64,000 bases of DNA from Lysobacterales bacterium (GTDB lineage Bacteria > Pseudomonadota > Gammaproteobacteria > Xanthomonadales > Xanthomonadaceae): NCBI GenBank assembly GCA_014946745.1, contig JADCRD010000001.1:2168427-2232426 (forward strand), written 5' to 3'. The notes under the pieces were generated by a model. It saw nothing but the letters and a program-made list of their open reading frames with translations, ran no database searches and was not told where the DNA came from. Numbering within the stretch: the stretch's first letter is position 1; every line of letters starts with the position of its first letter. Positions 29,311-38,704 of the stretch are shown piece after piece. The translations under genes and the position numbers were made by a program.

Positions 29311-32193
29311 CTAGGTCGCGGGTGCGTGCTCAAGATCGGCGGCACGCTCCGCGCGATCGCGACCCGACGACTTCGCCCGATACAGGGCTTGATCGGCGCG
29401 TTCGATGAGTTCGGACAAACGGGCGTGCTCGGTCGGAACGATGGTCGCGCTGCCGATCGAAACGGTGACACCCAGCGGCGAAGCGCGCACGGTCTGGCAC
29501 AGCGACTCGGCGAACTCGAAGGCGAGCTCGACCGGCGCGCCCGGCAAGACCAGCAGGAACTCCTCGCCGCCATAGCGGGCGACCAGATCCTCGCTGCGCC
29601 TCAGGCTGGCCGCGAGCACCTCGGCCAAGCCCTGCAGCAGAGCGTCGCCTGCGGGGTGGCCGTGCTGATCGTTGTAGCGCTTGAAGTGGTCGACATCGAC
29701 GAGCAGCACGCTCAAGGGCCGCTGACGCTCCTGGCACTGGAACCAGACCGCGCGGAGGTAGGCGTCCTGCCTTCGGCGGTTGGCCAGGCCGGTCAGGCCG
29801 TCGCGGTTGGCGATGTCTTCCAGCCGCCGATTGGCCTCGGCCAGCTCCGCCGTACGCGCCTCGACAAGATCCGACAGTCGTCTGCGTTCGGCCTCGATAC
29901 GGGCGGTTCGACGACGGATGTAGGCGCGCGTCGAGAGCGCCGCCGCCGAGACCAGCAGCAGGGCAAAGACCGCACGCGCCCAAGCGGTTTCGTGCCACGG
30001 CGGCAGCAGGGTGAAGGACCACGGCGCCGCGCGGCTGATATGCCCGTGAGCGTCGCGCGCCTCCAGCTCGAAGCGGTAGGCGCCGGGGTCAAGCTGGGTG
30101 TAGTTGACGCGCATCGAGCGCACCCAAGGGCTCCACGCCTGGCGTAAACCGTACAGCCGCCATCGGTACTGCGGGCTGATCGATTGATCCAGCTCGGCCA
30201 TCGCGAACTCGAAGGCGATGTTGAAGCCCTGCGCGGGCGCTTCGAGCGGCGCCTCCGGCGCCAGCGCGAGCGACGCCGGCGCAGCGGCGCCGCGGCTCCG
30301 CAGCACGCGGGTCAGGCGCACCTGCGGCTTGTGCGTTGCGGCTTCCGTATGTGCCCCCGACTTCAGAAGCAGGGCGCCGTGGCACACAACGAAGGGTCGA
30401 CCGTCAGTCAGGGCATCGACCTGTTCGATAGCGCCCCGGCAAAGCCCGCCGAGATCGACCTCACGCCAGCCCTCCTCGTGCCGCTGCAGCACCCGGGTCG
30501 GGCTGAAGGCCCAATCCTTGCCGTGGCGATCCGGCACGAGTCGCAGTCGCTCCTCGGGCCGGCGCTGGGCATCCAGCCCGAACACATCATCGCGAACGAA
30601 CCCGCGCGCTCCGTCCCAGCGCCAGAGGCCTTCCGCAGTGCTGGCGCGAAGGCTGCCGTCGGGCCAGCGGCTGACGTGGGCGAAAGCGATCGGGCCATAC
30701 TCGATGCCCTGCTCCGCTCCCATGCGCTCGGCCGAGCGCAGGCTGCGATCCGCAGCCAGGCGATAGCGCCACAGGCCGCTGCGCTCCGTGCCGAGCCACA
30801 GCTCGTCGGCCGCCACCTCGGCGATCGACTTCACCCGCATGTCGTCCGCGCGCTGCAGGGGGGCGCTCAAGGACAGTTCGGGCTGCAGGTCGAGGCGACG
30901 CAGGCCGTGCTCGGTGAACACCCAGAGCACGTCCTTGTGCCATCCGCTCGGCTGCAGCTCGCGGGGATAGACCAGCTCGTCGGTGAGCATGCGCACGCCG
31001 CCTGCGTCGCGCAGCAGCAGGTGATGCCCGCTCGACAGAACCTCGCGCCCGTCAGCGAGCGGATAGCGATCAAACAGGCTCTGCGTCAGTTCCGGCATGG
31101 TCTGCAGTCGGCTGGGTGCATTCGGCAGCGCCTGCGCGCGCAGCGCGCCCCCACTGCCAAACGCGAGCAGCTCGCCGCCCTGTTCCCGCGCGAGTTGCAG
31201 GTTGCCGCGCAGGCCCAGGGTTTCGTCGAGCGCGGTCCAGCGCGGCGGCCACACCACGCGATGGATCCGCGTATCGCCCGACACCAGCAGGCTGCCGTCT
31301 CGGGCCTGCCAAAGGCCGCTCAGGAAGCCCTGCTCCAGACGCAGACTGACGTAACTCTCGCGTCCGGGCGCCAGCAGCCAGAGCTGGCCATCGCCGGAGG
31401 CGAACACCAGATGTCCGTCGCGAAGCCGCGTGGCCTTCTGGAACTCGGACGAGGGCGGCAGCCGCTCCGGCATCGGCACCTCGCGAACCTGATCGAGGCC
31501 AATCCCCCACCATCGACCGTCCGAACCCAAGCCCAGCAGGCTGCGCTCATCCAGCGGCACCAGCGTGTGCACGAGCTGCGTGAGCGCGGCGGTATGCGGC
31601 AGTGGCTGCCAGACCTCGCCCCGGCGCACGCGAAACCCCTCGCCGCGGAACTGCAGGATCACTTCGCCCTGCAGGCGGGCGATACCGCCGAAGCGCCCTT
31701 CATGGCGCCAGCGCTGGCGCTTCTCGCCGTCGGCCGAAACGAAGAACACATCGCGCAGGGCGCGAAAGTAGGTGCCCTCCGGCGTGACCACAATGCTCCA
31801 GATATCGGCGAAGCGCGCGGCTTCCCCGGGCTCCAGGGACGCGGCCGTGAGATCGCGAAACGCCCACTTGCCGTTGGGGGCGCGCGAAAGGCTGCCGAAG
31901 CTGTTGTAGCCGCCTACCCAAACCGTGCCTCCGGCTCCGGGCGCGAGCGAACGGACCATCTCGCGGTTCGGCAGCCGCAGCAGGCTCCAGCGTTCGCCAT
32001 CGAAGAGCAGCACGCCGTCGCGGCTGGCCACCGCAAGGCCGCCGTCATCCAGCTCCAGTACACCGAAGTTCTGCGGAAACACCGGAACGGATGGCACCAG
32101 CTGCTGTACGGGCGGGCGTCCGCGCAGTTCGATGTCCGCCCTTGCAGTCCCGGCGGCCAGGCAGCACAGCAGAACCCACGGCAGCCAACGCAT
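29311..32193 (-). CDS. Diguanylate cyclase with periplasmic beta-propeller sensor (Y_Y_Y, GGDEF)
   Basis: The 960-residue protein has a signal peptide (1-19) and a large periplasmic region of two-component-propeller repeats (about 30-600, with recurring motifs such as GGTVWVGGYNSFGSLSR, DGHLVFASGDGQLWLL and ADELWLGTERSGLWRYR). A Y_Y_Y domain follows (about 650-740, YRWRLYGLRQAWSPWV...), then one membrane helix (about 750-770), a short coiled coil and a GGDEF domain. GGEEF at 875-879 with RSED at 866-869 keeps both the catalytic and the inhibitory site. It probably senses a periplasmic ligand and makes cyclic di-GMP. No partner gene is adjacent. Confidence 0.92.
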   Translation of the reverse strand: MRWLPWVLLCCLAAGTARADIELRGRPPVQQLVPSVPVFPQNFGVLELDDGGLAVASRDGVLLFDGERWSLLRLPNREMVRSLAPGAGGTVWVGGYNSFGSLSRAPNGKWAFRDLTAASLEPGEAARFADIWSIVVTPEGTYFRALRDVFFVSADGEKRQRWRHEGRFGGIARLQGEVILQFRGEGFRVRRGEVWQPLPHTAALTQLVHTLVPLDERSLLGLGSDGRWWGIGLDQVREVPMPERLPPSSEFQKATRLRDGHLVFASGDGQLWLLAPGRESYVSLRLEQGFLSGLWQARDGSLLVSGDTRIHRVVWPPRWTALDETLGLRGNLQLAREQGGELLAFGSGGALRAQALPNAPSRLQTMPELTQSLFDRYPLADGREVLSSGHHLLLRDAGGVRMLTDELVYPRELQPSGWHKDVLWVFTEHGLRRLDLQPELSLSAPLQRADDMRVKSIAEVAADELWLGTERSGLWRYRLAADRSLRSAERMGAEQGIEYGPIAFAHVSRWPDGSLRASTAEGLWRWDGARGFVRDDVFGLDAQRRPEERLRLVPDRHGKDWAFSPTRVLQRHEEGWREVDLGGLCRGAIEQVDALTDGRPFVVCHGALLLKSGAHTEAATHKPQVRLTRVLRSRGAAAPASLALAPEAPLEAPAQGFNIAFEFAMAELDQSISPQYRWRLYGLRQAWSPWVRSMRVNYTQLDPGAYRFELEARDAHGHISRAAPWSFTLLPPWHETAWARAVFALLLVSAAALSTRAYIRRRTARIEAERRRLSDLVEARTAELAEANRRLEDIANRDGLTGLANRRRQDAYLRAVWFQCQERQRPLSVLLVDVDHFKRYNDQHGHPAGDALLQGLAEVLAASLRRSEDLVARYGGEEFLLVLPGAPVELAFEFAESLCQTVRASPLGVTVSIGSATIVPTEHARLSELIERADQALYRAKSSGRDRAERAADLEHAPAT

Positions 32194-32353
32194 CGGAACC
32201 CCAGACCGGCAGATTGACCGGCGACGGGCGTGCAGCTTCTGTGCCGCGGACGCGCGGTCGGGTGGCGACGCAGAAGCTGGGCCACACAGCGCAGTCTGAC
32301 GTCGCCCACAGGGGCGCCGCAGTGCAGCGGGCGTCAGATGCCGACCCGGCGCG

Positions 32354-35300
32354 TCACCCGGCCGGGATCGGCCGGATCTGCGCCCAGGCGGTTTTCCAGC
32401 GCGCCCGCGAGCGCAAGCGCGATTCGTCGACGATCGCGTAGAAGGTCGGCAACGCGAACAGCGAGATCACCGTCGAGAACACCAGGCCACCCACGATCGC
32501 GCGCGCCATCGGGTAGTAGGGCGGGCCGTCGCCGCCCATCTGGGTGCCGGCGATGGTCAGGGGCAGCATGCCGAGGATGGTTGTACCCATCGTCATCAGA
32601 ATGGGCCGCAGACGATCGCGACAGCCCGCGACCAGGGCCGCATGCCGATCCAGACCGCTGCGGCGCAGGGTGTTGATGTGCTCGACCATCACGATGCCGT
32701 TGTTCACCACCACACCCATCAGCACCAGAATGCCGATCGCCGCCATGATCGAGAACGTGGTGCCGGTCAGCCAGAACAGCCAGAACACGCCCAGCGCCGA
32801 GAAACCGATGGTGGTGACGATCACCGCCGGGAAGGTGATCGACTCGAACACCGCCGCCATCACGATGTAGACCATGATCAGCGCGATCAGGGTGTTGAAT
32901 GCCATCTGCGCACCCGCCTCGTCGTTCTGCTCGAAGCTGGTGCCGAAACTCCAGCGGTAGCCGGAAGGCAGCTCGAACTGTTCCATCAGCGGCTCGATCT
33001 TCTCGCGCGCCTCGTCCATGGTGACGCCGTCGACCAGCGCGATGCGGATGGGCAGTGCGGTCTGCCGGCTCTGCCGGTTGATCGTGCTGGGGCTGGCGAC
33101 CACTTGCACTTCGACCATCGCCAGCAGCGGCACCTGCCCGCCCAAGGGACTGGAAAGCTTGAAGTCGCGGAGGTCGTCGAGGCTCGCACCATCGGACTCC
33201 TGGAAGCGCAGCCAGACCGGCACTTCGGTCATGCCCGAACGGAACTCGCGCAGCGGCGTGCCGCGCAGGGCGATGCCGATGAACTGCGCCACCTGCTGCG
33301 CCGAGAAGCCATACTGCAGCGCGCGATCGCGATCCACCCGCACCTGGATCTCGCGCGACTTGGCACCGAGGTCAGCATAGGCGTCACGCACGAAGGGCTG
33401 GGCGCTCAGCACCGGCAGCACAGCGTTCGACAGTTCTTCGAGAAGCAGCGAGCTGTCGCCGATCAGCGCGACCTGCATCCCCTCGCCGCCGCCCGGCCCG
33501 CCGCCCTGGTTCTGCTGGAACGCCACCTCGCCCATGGCGAGCTTGGGCAGGCCCGCCGTGATCCGCTCCATCAGCTGTGCGGTCGGCGTAGGGCCTTCGG
33601 GCGCAAGATCGATGCGCGTGCCGGCCCAGCCGCGCTCGCTGTACCAGCTGTAGATCTGGGCGATCTCGAACTCCGCGCGGTTGGCTTCGAGGTAGTCCTC
33701 GACCTGCTTCACCGCCGCCGAGATGTCCTCCAGGCGGTAGCTGCCGTTCCAGCGGTAGCTGAGCTCCACCTCGCGGGTCTCGCCCTGCGGAAACATGTCG
33801 GTCTTCATGCCGAACATCGGCACCATGCTGACGGCCACCAGCGCCGCAATCGCCAGCAGGGTCTTCCAGCGATGCCGCAGGGAAACGTCGAGCCAGCGCG
33901 CATAGCGGTCCTGGAAGCGATTGGACTGCTGGGCCGCCTCGACCAGGTGCTTGGGCGCCCGCAGGCGTGCGCTGATCATCGGGATCAGGCTGATCGCCAC
34001 CAGCCAGGAACACAGCAGCGAGATCGTGATCGTGTACGCCACCTGGCTGAGATAGATGGCGATGAAATTGCGCTCGCCGAAGATGTTCGGCAGAAACACG
34101 ATGATGCTGGTCAGGGTGCCGGCCGAGATCGCGATCTGCACCTCGCGGGTGCCCTCGATGGCGCAGCGGAAGGGGTTGTCCGGGTACTTCTCGCGCTTCT
34201 GGTAGATGCTCTCGACCACCACCACCGCGTTGTCGACCAGCATGCCGATGCCGAGCAGCAGGCCCATCATCGAGAGGATGTTGAGCGACAGCCCGATGAA
34301 GTACATGAAGCCCAGCGTCATCACGATGCAGATCGGGATGGCCACTGACACCATCAGGGTCGAGGGCCAGTGGCGCAGAAAGCCGTACAGCACCAGCACC
34401 GACAGCAGAGTGCCGAGCACGCCCGCCTCCGCCAGCTCGGACAAGGAGCTGGTGACGCCCTCAGCCTGGTCCTGCATCACGAACAGCTGGATGTCGCGGA
34501 ACTCGGCCTGCTGGCTGATCGCTTCGATCTCTGCGAGCACGCCGCGCGACACTTCCACGAGGTTGGCCGAGCGTTCCTTCATGATGTCGATGCCCACCGC
34601 CGGACGACCGTCGAGTCGACGCCCGTAGTCCAGGCGGCCCGGCTTCAAGCGCACCTCGGCGATGTCGGAGAGGCGCAGGCCGGAGGCATTGATCGGCAGC
34701 CGGCGCAGCTCGTCCAAGGAACGCAGCTCGCCCACGGGCTGCACCCGCAGACGGCGGTCGGCCTCGGTGATCTGGCCGGCCGAGACCGAGAAATTGGCCG
34801 CCGACAGCCGCTGAGCCAGCGCATTGAGATCAATCCCGTGCGCAGTCACTCGATCGTTGTTGAGCTCGATCTCGACCTCGGGCGGAGCGATGCCCGAGAG
34901 ATCGACCCGCGCCACGCCGGCGACGCGTTCGATGCGGCGCTTGACCTCGCGATCCAGCAGATCGTACTGGGCCTGCAGATCCAGACTGCTGGACACGCGG
35001 ATACGCAGCACCGGCTGATCGGCCGTACCGAATTTCATCACCAGGTAGCGCTGGAAATCGGAAGGCAGCTCGTCGCGGATCGCATCCAGCCGATCGCGCG
35101 CGTCGGCCGCGGCGATCTGGATGTCGCGATCCCACTGGAACTCCAGAAAGATGCCTGCGCCCTCGGAGCGCGACTGCGAAGACATCTGCCTGATGCCGGG
35201 CAGGGTCGCCAGCGCCTCCTCGGCCGGACGCGTGATCGTCTCCTCGATCTCGGCAGGACTGGAGCCCTGATAGGGCAGATCGACATACAGGAACGGCGCC

Positions 35301-35422
35301 TCGACCTCCGGCAGGAATTCCAGCGGCAGGCGGAAAGCGGCAATCAGGCCTACCAGCATCATCGAGATGAAGAACATGCTGGCCGTCACCGGCCGCTGCA
35401 TGCTGAGCCGCGACAGGTTCAT
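32354..35422 (-). CDS. RND efflux permease (second of a pair)
   Basis: The inner-membrane transporter has 1022 residues, the normal length for HAE1-type RND pumps, with twelve membrane helices and two large periplasmic loops. In helix 4 the proton-relay region reads GMLVDNAVVVVES: one Asp is kept and the second is Asn. In helix 10, the position of AcrB Lys940 is Asn (GVVVNNGIVMVEH). Its ATG overlaps the stop of the other permease by 4 bases (ATGA). It probably assembles with that protein, as in the MdtB/MdtC type of hetero-oligomer. No outer-membrane channel gene is present in this cluster. Confidence 0.93.
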   Translation of the reverse strand: MNLSRLSMQRPVTASMFFISMMLVGLIAAFRLPLEFLPEVEAPFLYVDLPYQGSSPAEIEETITRPAEEALATLPGIRQMSSQSRSEGAGIFLEFQWDRDIQIAAADARDRLDAIRDELPSDFQRYLVMKFGTADQPVLRIRVSSSLDLQAQYDLLDREVKRRIERVAGVARVDLSGIAPPEVEIELNNDRVTAHGIDLNALAQRLSAANFSVSAGQITEADRRLRVQPVGELRSLDELRRLPINASGLRLSDIAEVRLKPGRLDYGRRLDGRPAVGIDIMKERSANLVEVSRGVLAEIEAISQQAEFRDIQLFVMQDQAEGVTSSLSELAEAGVLGTLLSVLVLYGFLRHWPSTLMVSVAIPICIVMTLGFMYFIGLSLNILSMMGLLLGIGMLVDNAVVVVESIYQKREKYPDNPFRCAIEGTREVQIAISAGTLTSIIVFLPNIFGERNFIAIYLSQVAYTITISLLCSWLVAISLIPMISARLRAPKHLVEAAQQSNRFQDRYARWLDVSLRHRWKTLLAIAALVAVSMVPMFGMKTDMFPQGETREVELSYRWNGSYRLEDISAAVKQVEDYLEANRAEFEIAQIYSWYSERGWAGTRIDLAPEGPTPTAQLMERITAGLPKLAMGEVAFQQNQGGGPGGGEGMQVALIGDSSLLLEELSNAVLPVLSAQPFVRDAYADLGAKSREIQVRVDRDRALQYGFSAQQVAQFIGIALRGTPLREFRSGMTEVPVWLRFQESDGASLDDLRDFKLSSPLGGQVPLLAMVEVQVVASPSTINRQSRQTALPIRIALVDGVTMDEAREKIEPLMEQFELPSGYRWSFGTSFEQNDEAGAQMAFNTLIALIMVYIVMAAVFESITFPAVIVTTIGFSALGVFWLFWLTGTTFSIMAAIGILVLMGVVVNNGIVMVEHINTLRRSGLDRHAALVAGCRDRLRPILMTMGTTILGMLPLTIAGTQMGGDGPPYYPMARAIVGGLVFSTVISLFALPTFYAIVDESRLRSRARWKTAWAQIRPIPAG

Positions 35423-38400
35423 GCGCCCGCCTCCGCTGCGTGCATCCGCGCCTGGCGCTCGGCCTCGGCCGCCGCGCGGGCGCGCTCGCCGCGCTCGAAG
35501 TAGTAGCCGTCGGGCTTGCGGTCGAGCAGCGCGTACATCACCGGGATCACCAGCAGGGTCAACAGGGTCGACACCAGCAGGCCGCCAATCACGGTGATCG
35601 CCATCGGCGCGCGAACTTCGGCGCCTTCGCCACCGCCGATCGCCAGCGGAAGGAAGCCGAACAGGGTGGTCAGCGTGGTCATGACGATCGGACGCAGGCG
35701 CTCATGCGAGCCGTCGCAGATCGCCTGCAGCTTGGGCACGCCCTCTTCTCGAAGCTGGTTGACGCGGTCGATCAGCATGATCGCGTTCTTGACCACGATG
35801 CCTGCCAGCAGGATGAGGCCGATGAAGACCACCACCGACAGGCCATTACCCGAGAGCTTGAGGGCAAGAATGGCGCCCACCGCCGCCAGCGGGATGGTGA
35901 ACATGATGACGAAGGGGTGCAGCAGCGACTCGAACTGCGAGGCCATCACGATGTAGACCATGATGATGGCCAGCACCAGCGCGAACACCAGCGAGCGCAC
36001 GGAGTCCTGAAGCTCTTCATTCTGGCCGCCAATGTTGACGTCGAGTCCGGCGCCGAGTGGCTGTTCGGCCAGCATGCGCTCGATGTTCGCCACCGCCGTG
36101 CCGAGATCGCCGTAGCGCAGGTTGGCAGACACGATGGCGACACGTTCCTGGTCGACACGATGGATCTCGCTCGGACCTTCGGTGCTGATGATCTCGGCCA
36201 CGGCAGAAAGCCGAACCGGGCGCTCGCTTTCGGGGTTGACGATCAGCTGTGAGATTTCGGCGGCCGAGGCACGGGCCGACTCCTCGGCGCGCACCAGCAC
36301 ATCGATCTTGCGGTTGCGGAAGCTGTAGCGCGTGGCCACTTCGCCGCGCACCTGGCGCACCACCTGGTCGGCGATCTGCCGGGTGGTCAGATTCAGCGCC
36401 GCCGCGCGCTCAGCGTCGAACAGCACCTGGATCTCGGGGAAGCCCTGTTCCACCGTCGATTTGACGTCGGCATAGCGATCGTCGGCCTGCAGCCGTCGCG
36501 CCAGCTCCTGGCCTGCCGTCTTCAGCTGACCCAGATCGTAGCCACGGATCTCGATCTCCAGCGGAGTGGCGAAGGAGAACAACTCCGGACGGGAGAACTT
36601 CACGTCGGCCCGGGGCCATGCCTCCATCGTGCGTCGAAGCTCTTCGGTCACCTCGGCTTCCGCCTGTTCGCCCTCCCCGTCCGCAAGAACGATGAGCAGC
36701 TTGCCGATGTTCTCACCCGACTCGGTGGGATTGGCATCGAGGCGGGTGCCGCTGCCGCTGACGCCGTGGATGGTGCGAATCCTCGGATCCTCGGTATGGC
36801 GCGTCTGAATCTCGCGGACCAGGGCGTCGCTGTCCGCCAGCGGCGTGCCCGGAGGCAGCTTCACGGTCATCTCGAAACGGCCCTGCGCAAGCTGAGGGAT
36901 CAGATCGAGACCCAAGCCGGACACCAGGGACAGGCTCCCGGCGAATGCAAGCGCAGACAGCACCATGATCGGCGCGGGCCGCGCCAACGCCGCCGGCAAC
37001 GCTCGCCGGTAGTACGCGGCAAGCCAGTCGTAGGGGCGCAGGAGGAGGCTTCCGACGCCGCCCAAGACGCGGCCAACCACGGTGCCAATGGCCAGGGCGA
37101 CTCGCAGCACGGCATGAAGCACCGCCAGTCGCAGCCTCGCCCAACGGCCGCTTGGCGCCGGCAGCGGCCTGCCATCTTCGGGAAATCCGAGCGGCGCGGC
37201 CGACTTCAATGACGCCAGCATCGGAATCAGTGTCATCGACACAACCATGGAAACCAGGATCGCGATGGCGACGGTCAGCGCCTGCTCACCGAACAGCTGG
37301 CCGGCCACGCCTTCGACGAACACCATGGGCAGGAACACCGCGATATTGGTCAAGGTGGACGCCACGACCGCGAGGCGAACCTCTGAGGCACCCTCCACCG
37401 CAGCCTCCAGGACTCCGAGGCCTCGCTCGCGCGCTTTGGCGATGGACTCGAGGATCACGATCGAATCGTCGACCACCATGCCGGTGGCGAGTGCCAAGCC
37501 ACCGAGGGTCATGATGTTCAGACTGAGACCGACCTGCTCCATCAGGAAGAAGGTGCTGATGACGGAGACCGGCAGCGTGAGGCCGATGACGAATGTGCTC
37601 CAGCCATCGCGGAGGAAGAAGAAGATGATCAGGATGGCCAGCAGGCCGCCCATCAGGGCTTCGTTGCGGACGTCATCCAGCGACCCGCGAATGAACACCG
37701 ACTGGTCGTCCACAACGATCAGGTCGACGTCTGCCGGAAGGTTCTCGCGCAATCGCTCCAGCTGTTCGGCCAAGCCTTCAGCGACCGCGACCGTGTTGGC
37801 GTCACCTTCCTTGTAGATCGCAAGCTCGATGGCTTCGCGACCGTCCATGCGAATGATCGCCTCGCGCTCCTTGAAGCCTTGAGCGACCTGGGCGACGTCG
37901 CGCAGCCGAACCGGCACGCCCTGGTCGACCGCAACCAGCATTTCCTGCATCTGCTCAACGGTGGCGAACTGGTTAACCGTTCGCACGAGATAGCGCTGGT
38001 TGCCCTCGTCGATGGCGCCACCCGAGATGTTGACGTTCTCCTGACGCAGTCGATCAATCACTCGGGCAGGCGTCAGATTGAGCTGGGCCAGCCGCTGCGG
38101 ATCCAACAGGACCTGCACTTCGTCCTCCAGACCACCGCTGACCTTGACCGCCGCAACGCCACCCACGGGTTCCAGCCGCTTCTTCAGCGTTTCATCCGCA
38201 TAGCGACGAAGATCCTTCAGGGCAGCGACATCGGAGCTTGTCTGCGCGGTCTTCGCGACCAGACCCAAGCGCATGATCGGCTCGGTCGAGGGGTCGAAAC
38301 GCAGCAGCACCGGCTTCTCGGCCTCCAGCGGCAGGCGCAGCAGCTCCAGCTTGTCGCGCACCTCGATGCCGGCGCGGTCCATGTCGGTGCCCCAGGCGAA

Positions 38401-38682
38401 CTCCAGGACCACATCACTCTGCCCGGTGCGCGACACCGAGCGCAGGCGTCGAAGGTTCTTGACTACACCGACCGCTTCTTCGACCGGCTCTGTGACGAGG
38501 TTCTCGATTTCCGAGGGCGCCGCGCCGGTGTACTCGGTGCGCACGGTCAGGGTCGGGTAGCTCAGGTCAGGCAGCAGATTGACCTTGAGATCGCGCAAAG
38601 CGATCAGGCCGAAAAGCACGAAGGTGATCGTCACCATTCCCACCGTCACGCGACGGCGGGTGGCGATCTCGGCAATGTTCAT
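35419..38682 (-). CDS. RND efflux permease (first of a pair)
   Basis: The inner-membrane drug/proton antiporter has 1087 residues, about 50 more than typical. The extra length is mainly a basic, hydrophobic insertion near the middle (around SGRWARLRLAVLHAVLRVAL), between the two repeats. The proton relay is complete: GMVVDDSIVILES in helix 4 and GIVVKNAIMLID with Lys in helix 10. It starts 22 bases after the adaptor stop, with AAGGAA upstream, and overlaps the next permease gene. Substrate specificity cannot be read from the sequence. Confidence 0.94.
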   Translation of the reverse strand: MNIAEIATRRRVTVGMVTITFVLFGLIALRDLKVNLLPDLSYPTLTVRTEYTGAAPSEIENLVTEPVEEAVGVVKNLRRLRSVSRTGQSDVVLEFAWGTDMDRAGIEVRDKLELLRLPLEAEKPVLLRFDPSTEPIMRLGLVAKTAQTSSDVAALKDLRRYADETLKKRLEPVGGVAAVKVSGGLEDEVQVLLDPQRLAQLNLTPARVIDRLRQENVNISGGAIDEGNQRYLVRTVNQFATVEQMQEMLVAVDQGVPVRLRDVAQVAQGFKEREAIIRMDGREAIELAIYKEGDANTVAVAEGLAEQLERLRENLPADVDLIVVDDQSVFIRGSLDDVRNEALMGGLLAILIIFFFLRDGWSTFVIGLTLPVSVISTFFLMEQVGLSLNIMTLGGLALATGMVVDDSIVILESIAKARERGLGVLEAAVEGASEVRLAVVASTLTNIAVFLPMVFVEGVAGQLFGEQALTVAIAILVSMVVSMTLIPMLASLKSAAPLGFPEDGRPLPAPSGRWARLRLAVLHAVLRVALAIGTVVGRVLGGVGSLLLRPYDWLAAYYRRALPAALARPAPIMVLSALAFAGSLSLVSGLGLDLIPQLAQGRFEMTVKLPPGTPLADSDALVREIQTRHTEDPRIRTIHGVSGSGTRLDANPTESGENIGKLLIVLADGEGEQAEAEVTEELRRTMEAWPRADVKFSRPELFSFATPLEIEIRGYDLGQLKTAGQELARRLQADDRYADVKSTVEQGFPEIQVLFDAERAAALNLTTRQIADQVVRQVRGEVATRYSFRNRKIDVLVRAEESARASAAEISQLIVNPESERPVRLSAVAEIISTEGPSEIHRVDQERVAIVSANLRYGDLGTAVANIERMLAEQPLGAGLDVNIGGQNEELQDSVRSLVFALVLAIIMVYIVMASQFESLLHPFVIMFTIPLAAVGAILALKLSGNGLSVVVFIGLILLAGIVVKNAIMLIDRVNQLREEGVPKLQAICDGSHERLRPIVMTTLTTLFGFLPLAIGGGEGAEVRAPMAITVIGGLLVSTLLTLLVIPVMYALLDRKPDGYYFERGERARAAAEAERQARMHAAEAGA

Positions 38683-38704
38683 GAGGCGTTCCTTGCGACC
38701 CGGA

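Noticed and set aside
30184-32217. 677-codon open frame antisense to the propeller-GGDEF gene
   Set aside because: Only GC bias keeps it open. The opposite strand encodes a complete, recognisable sensor cyclase.
32642-34348. 568-codon open frame antisense to the second RND permease
   Set aside because: Composition is His/Asp/Arg-rich low complexity; the RND permease frame is certain.
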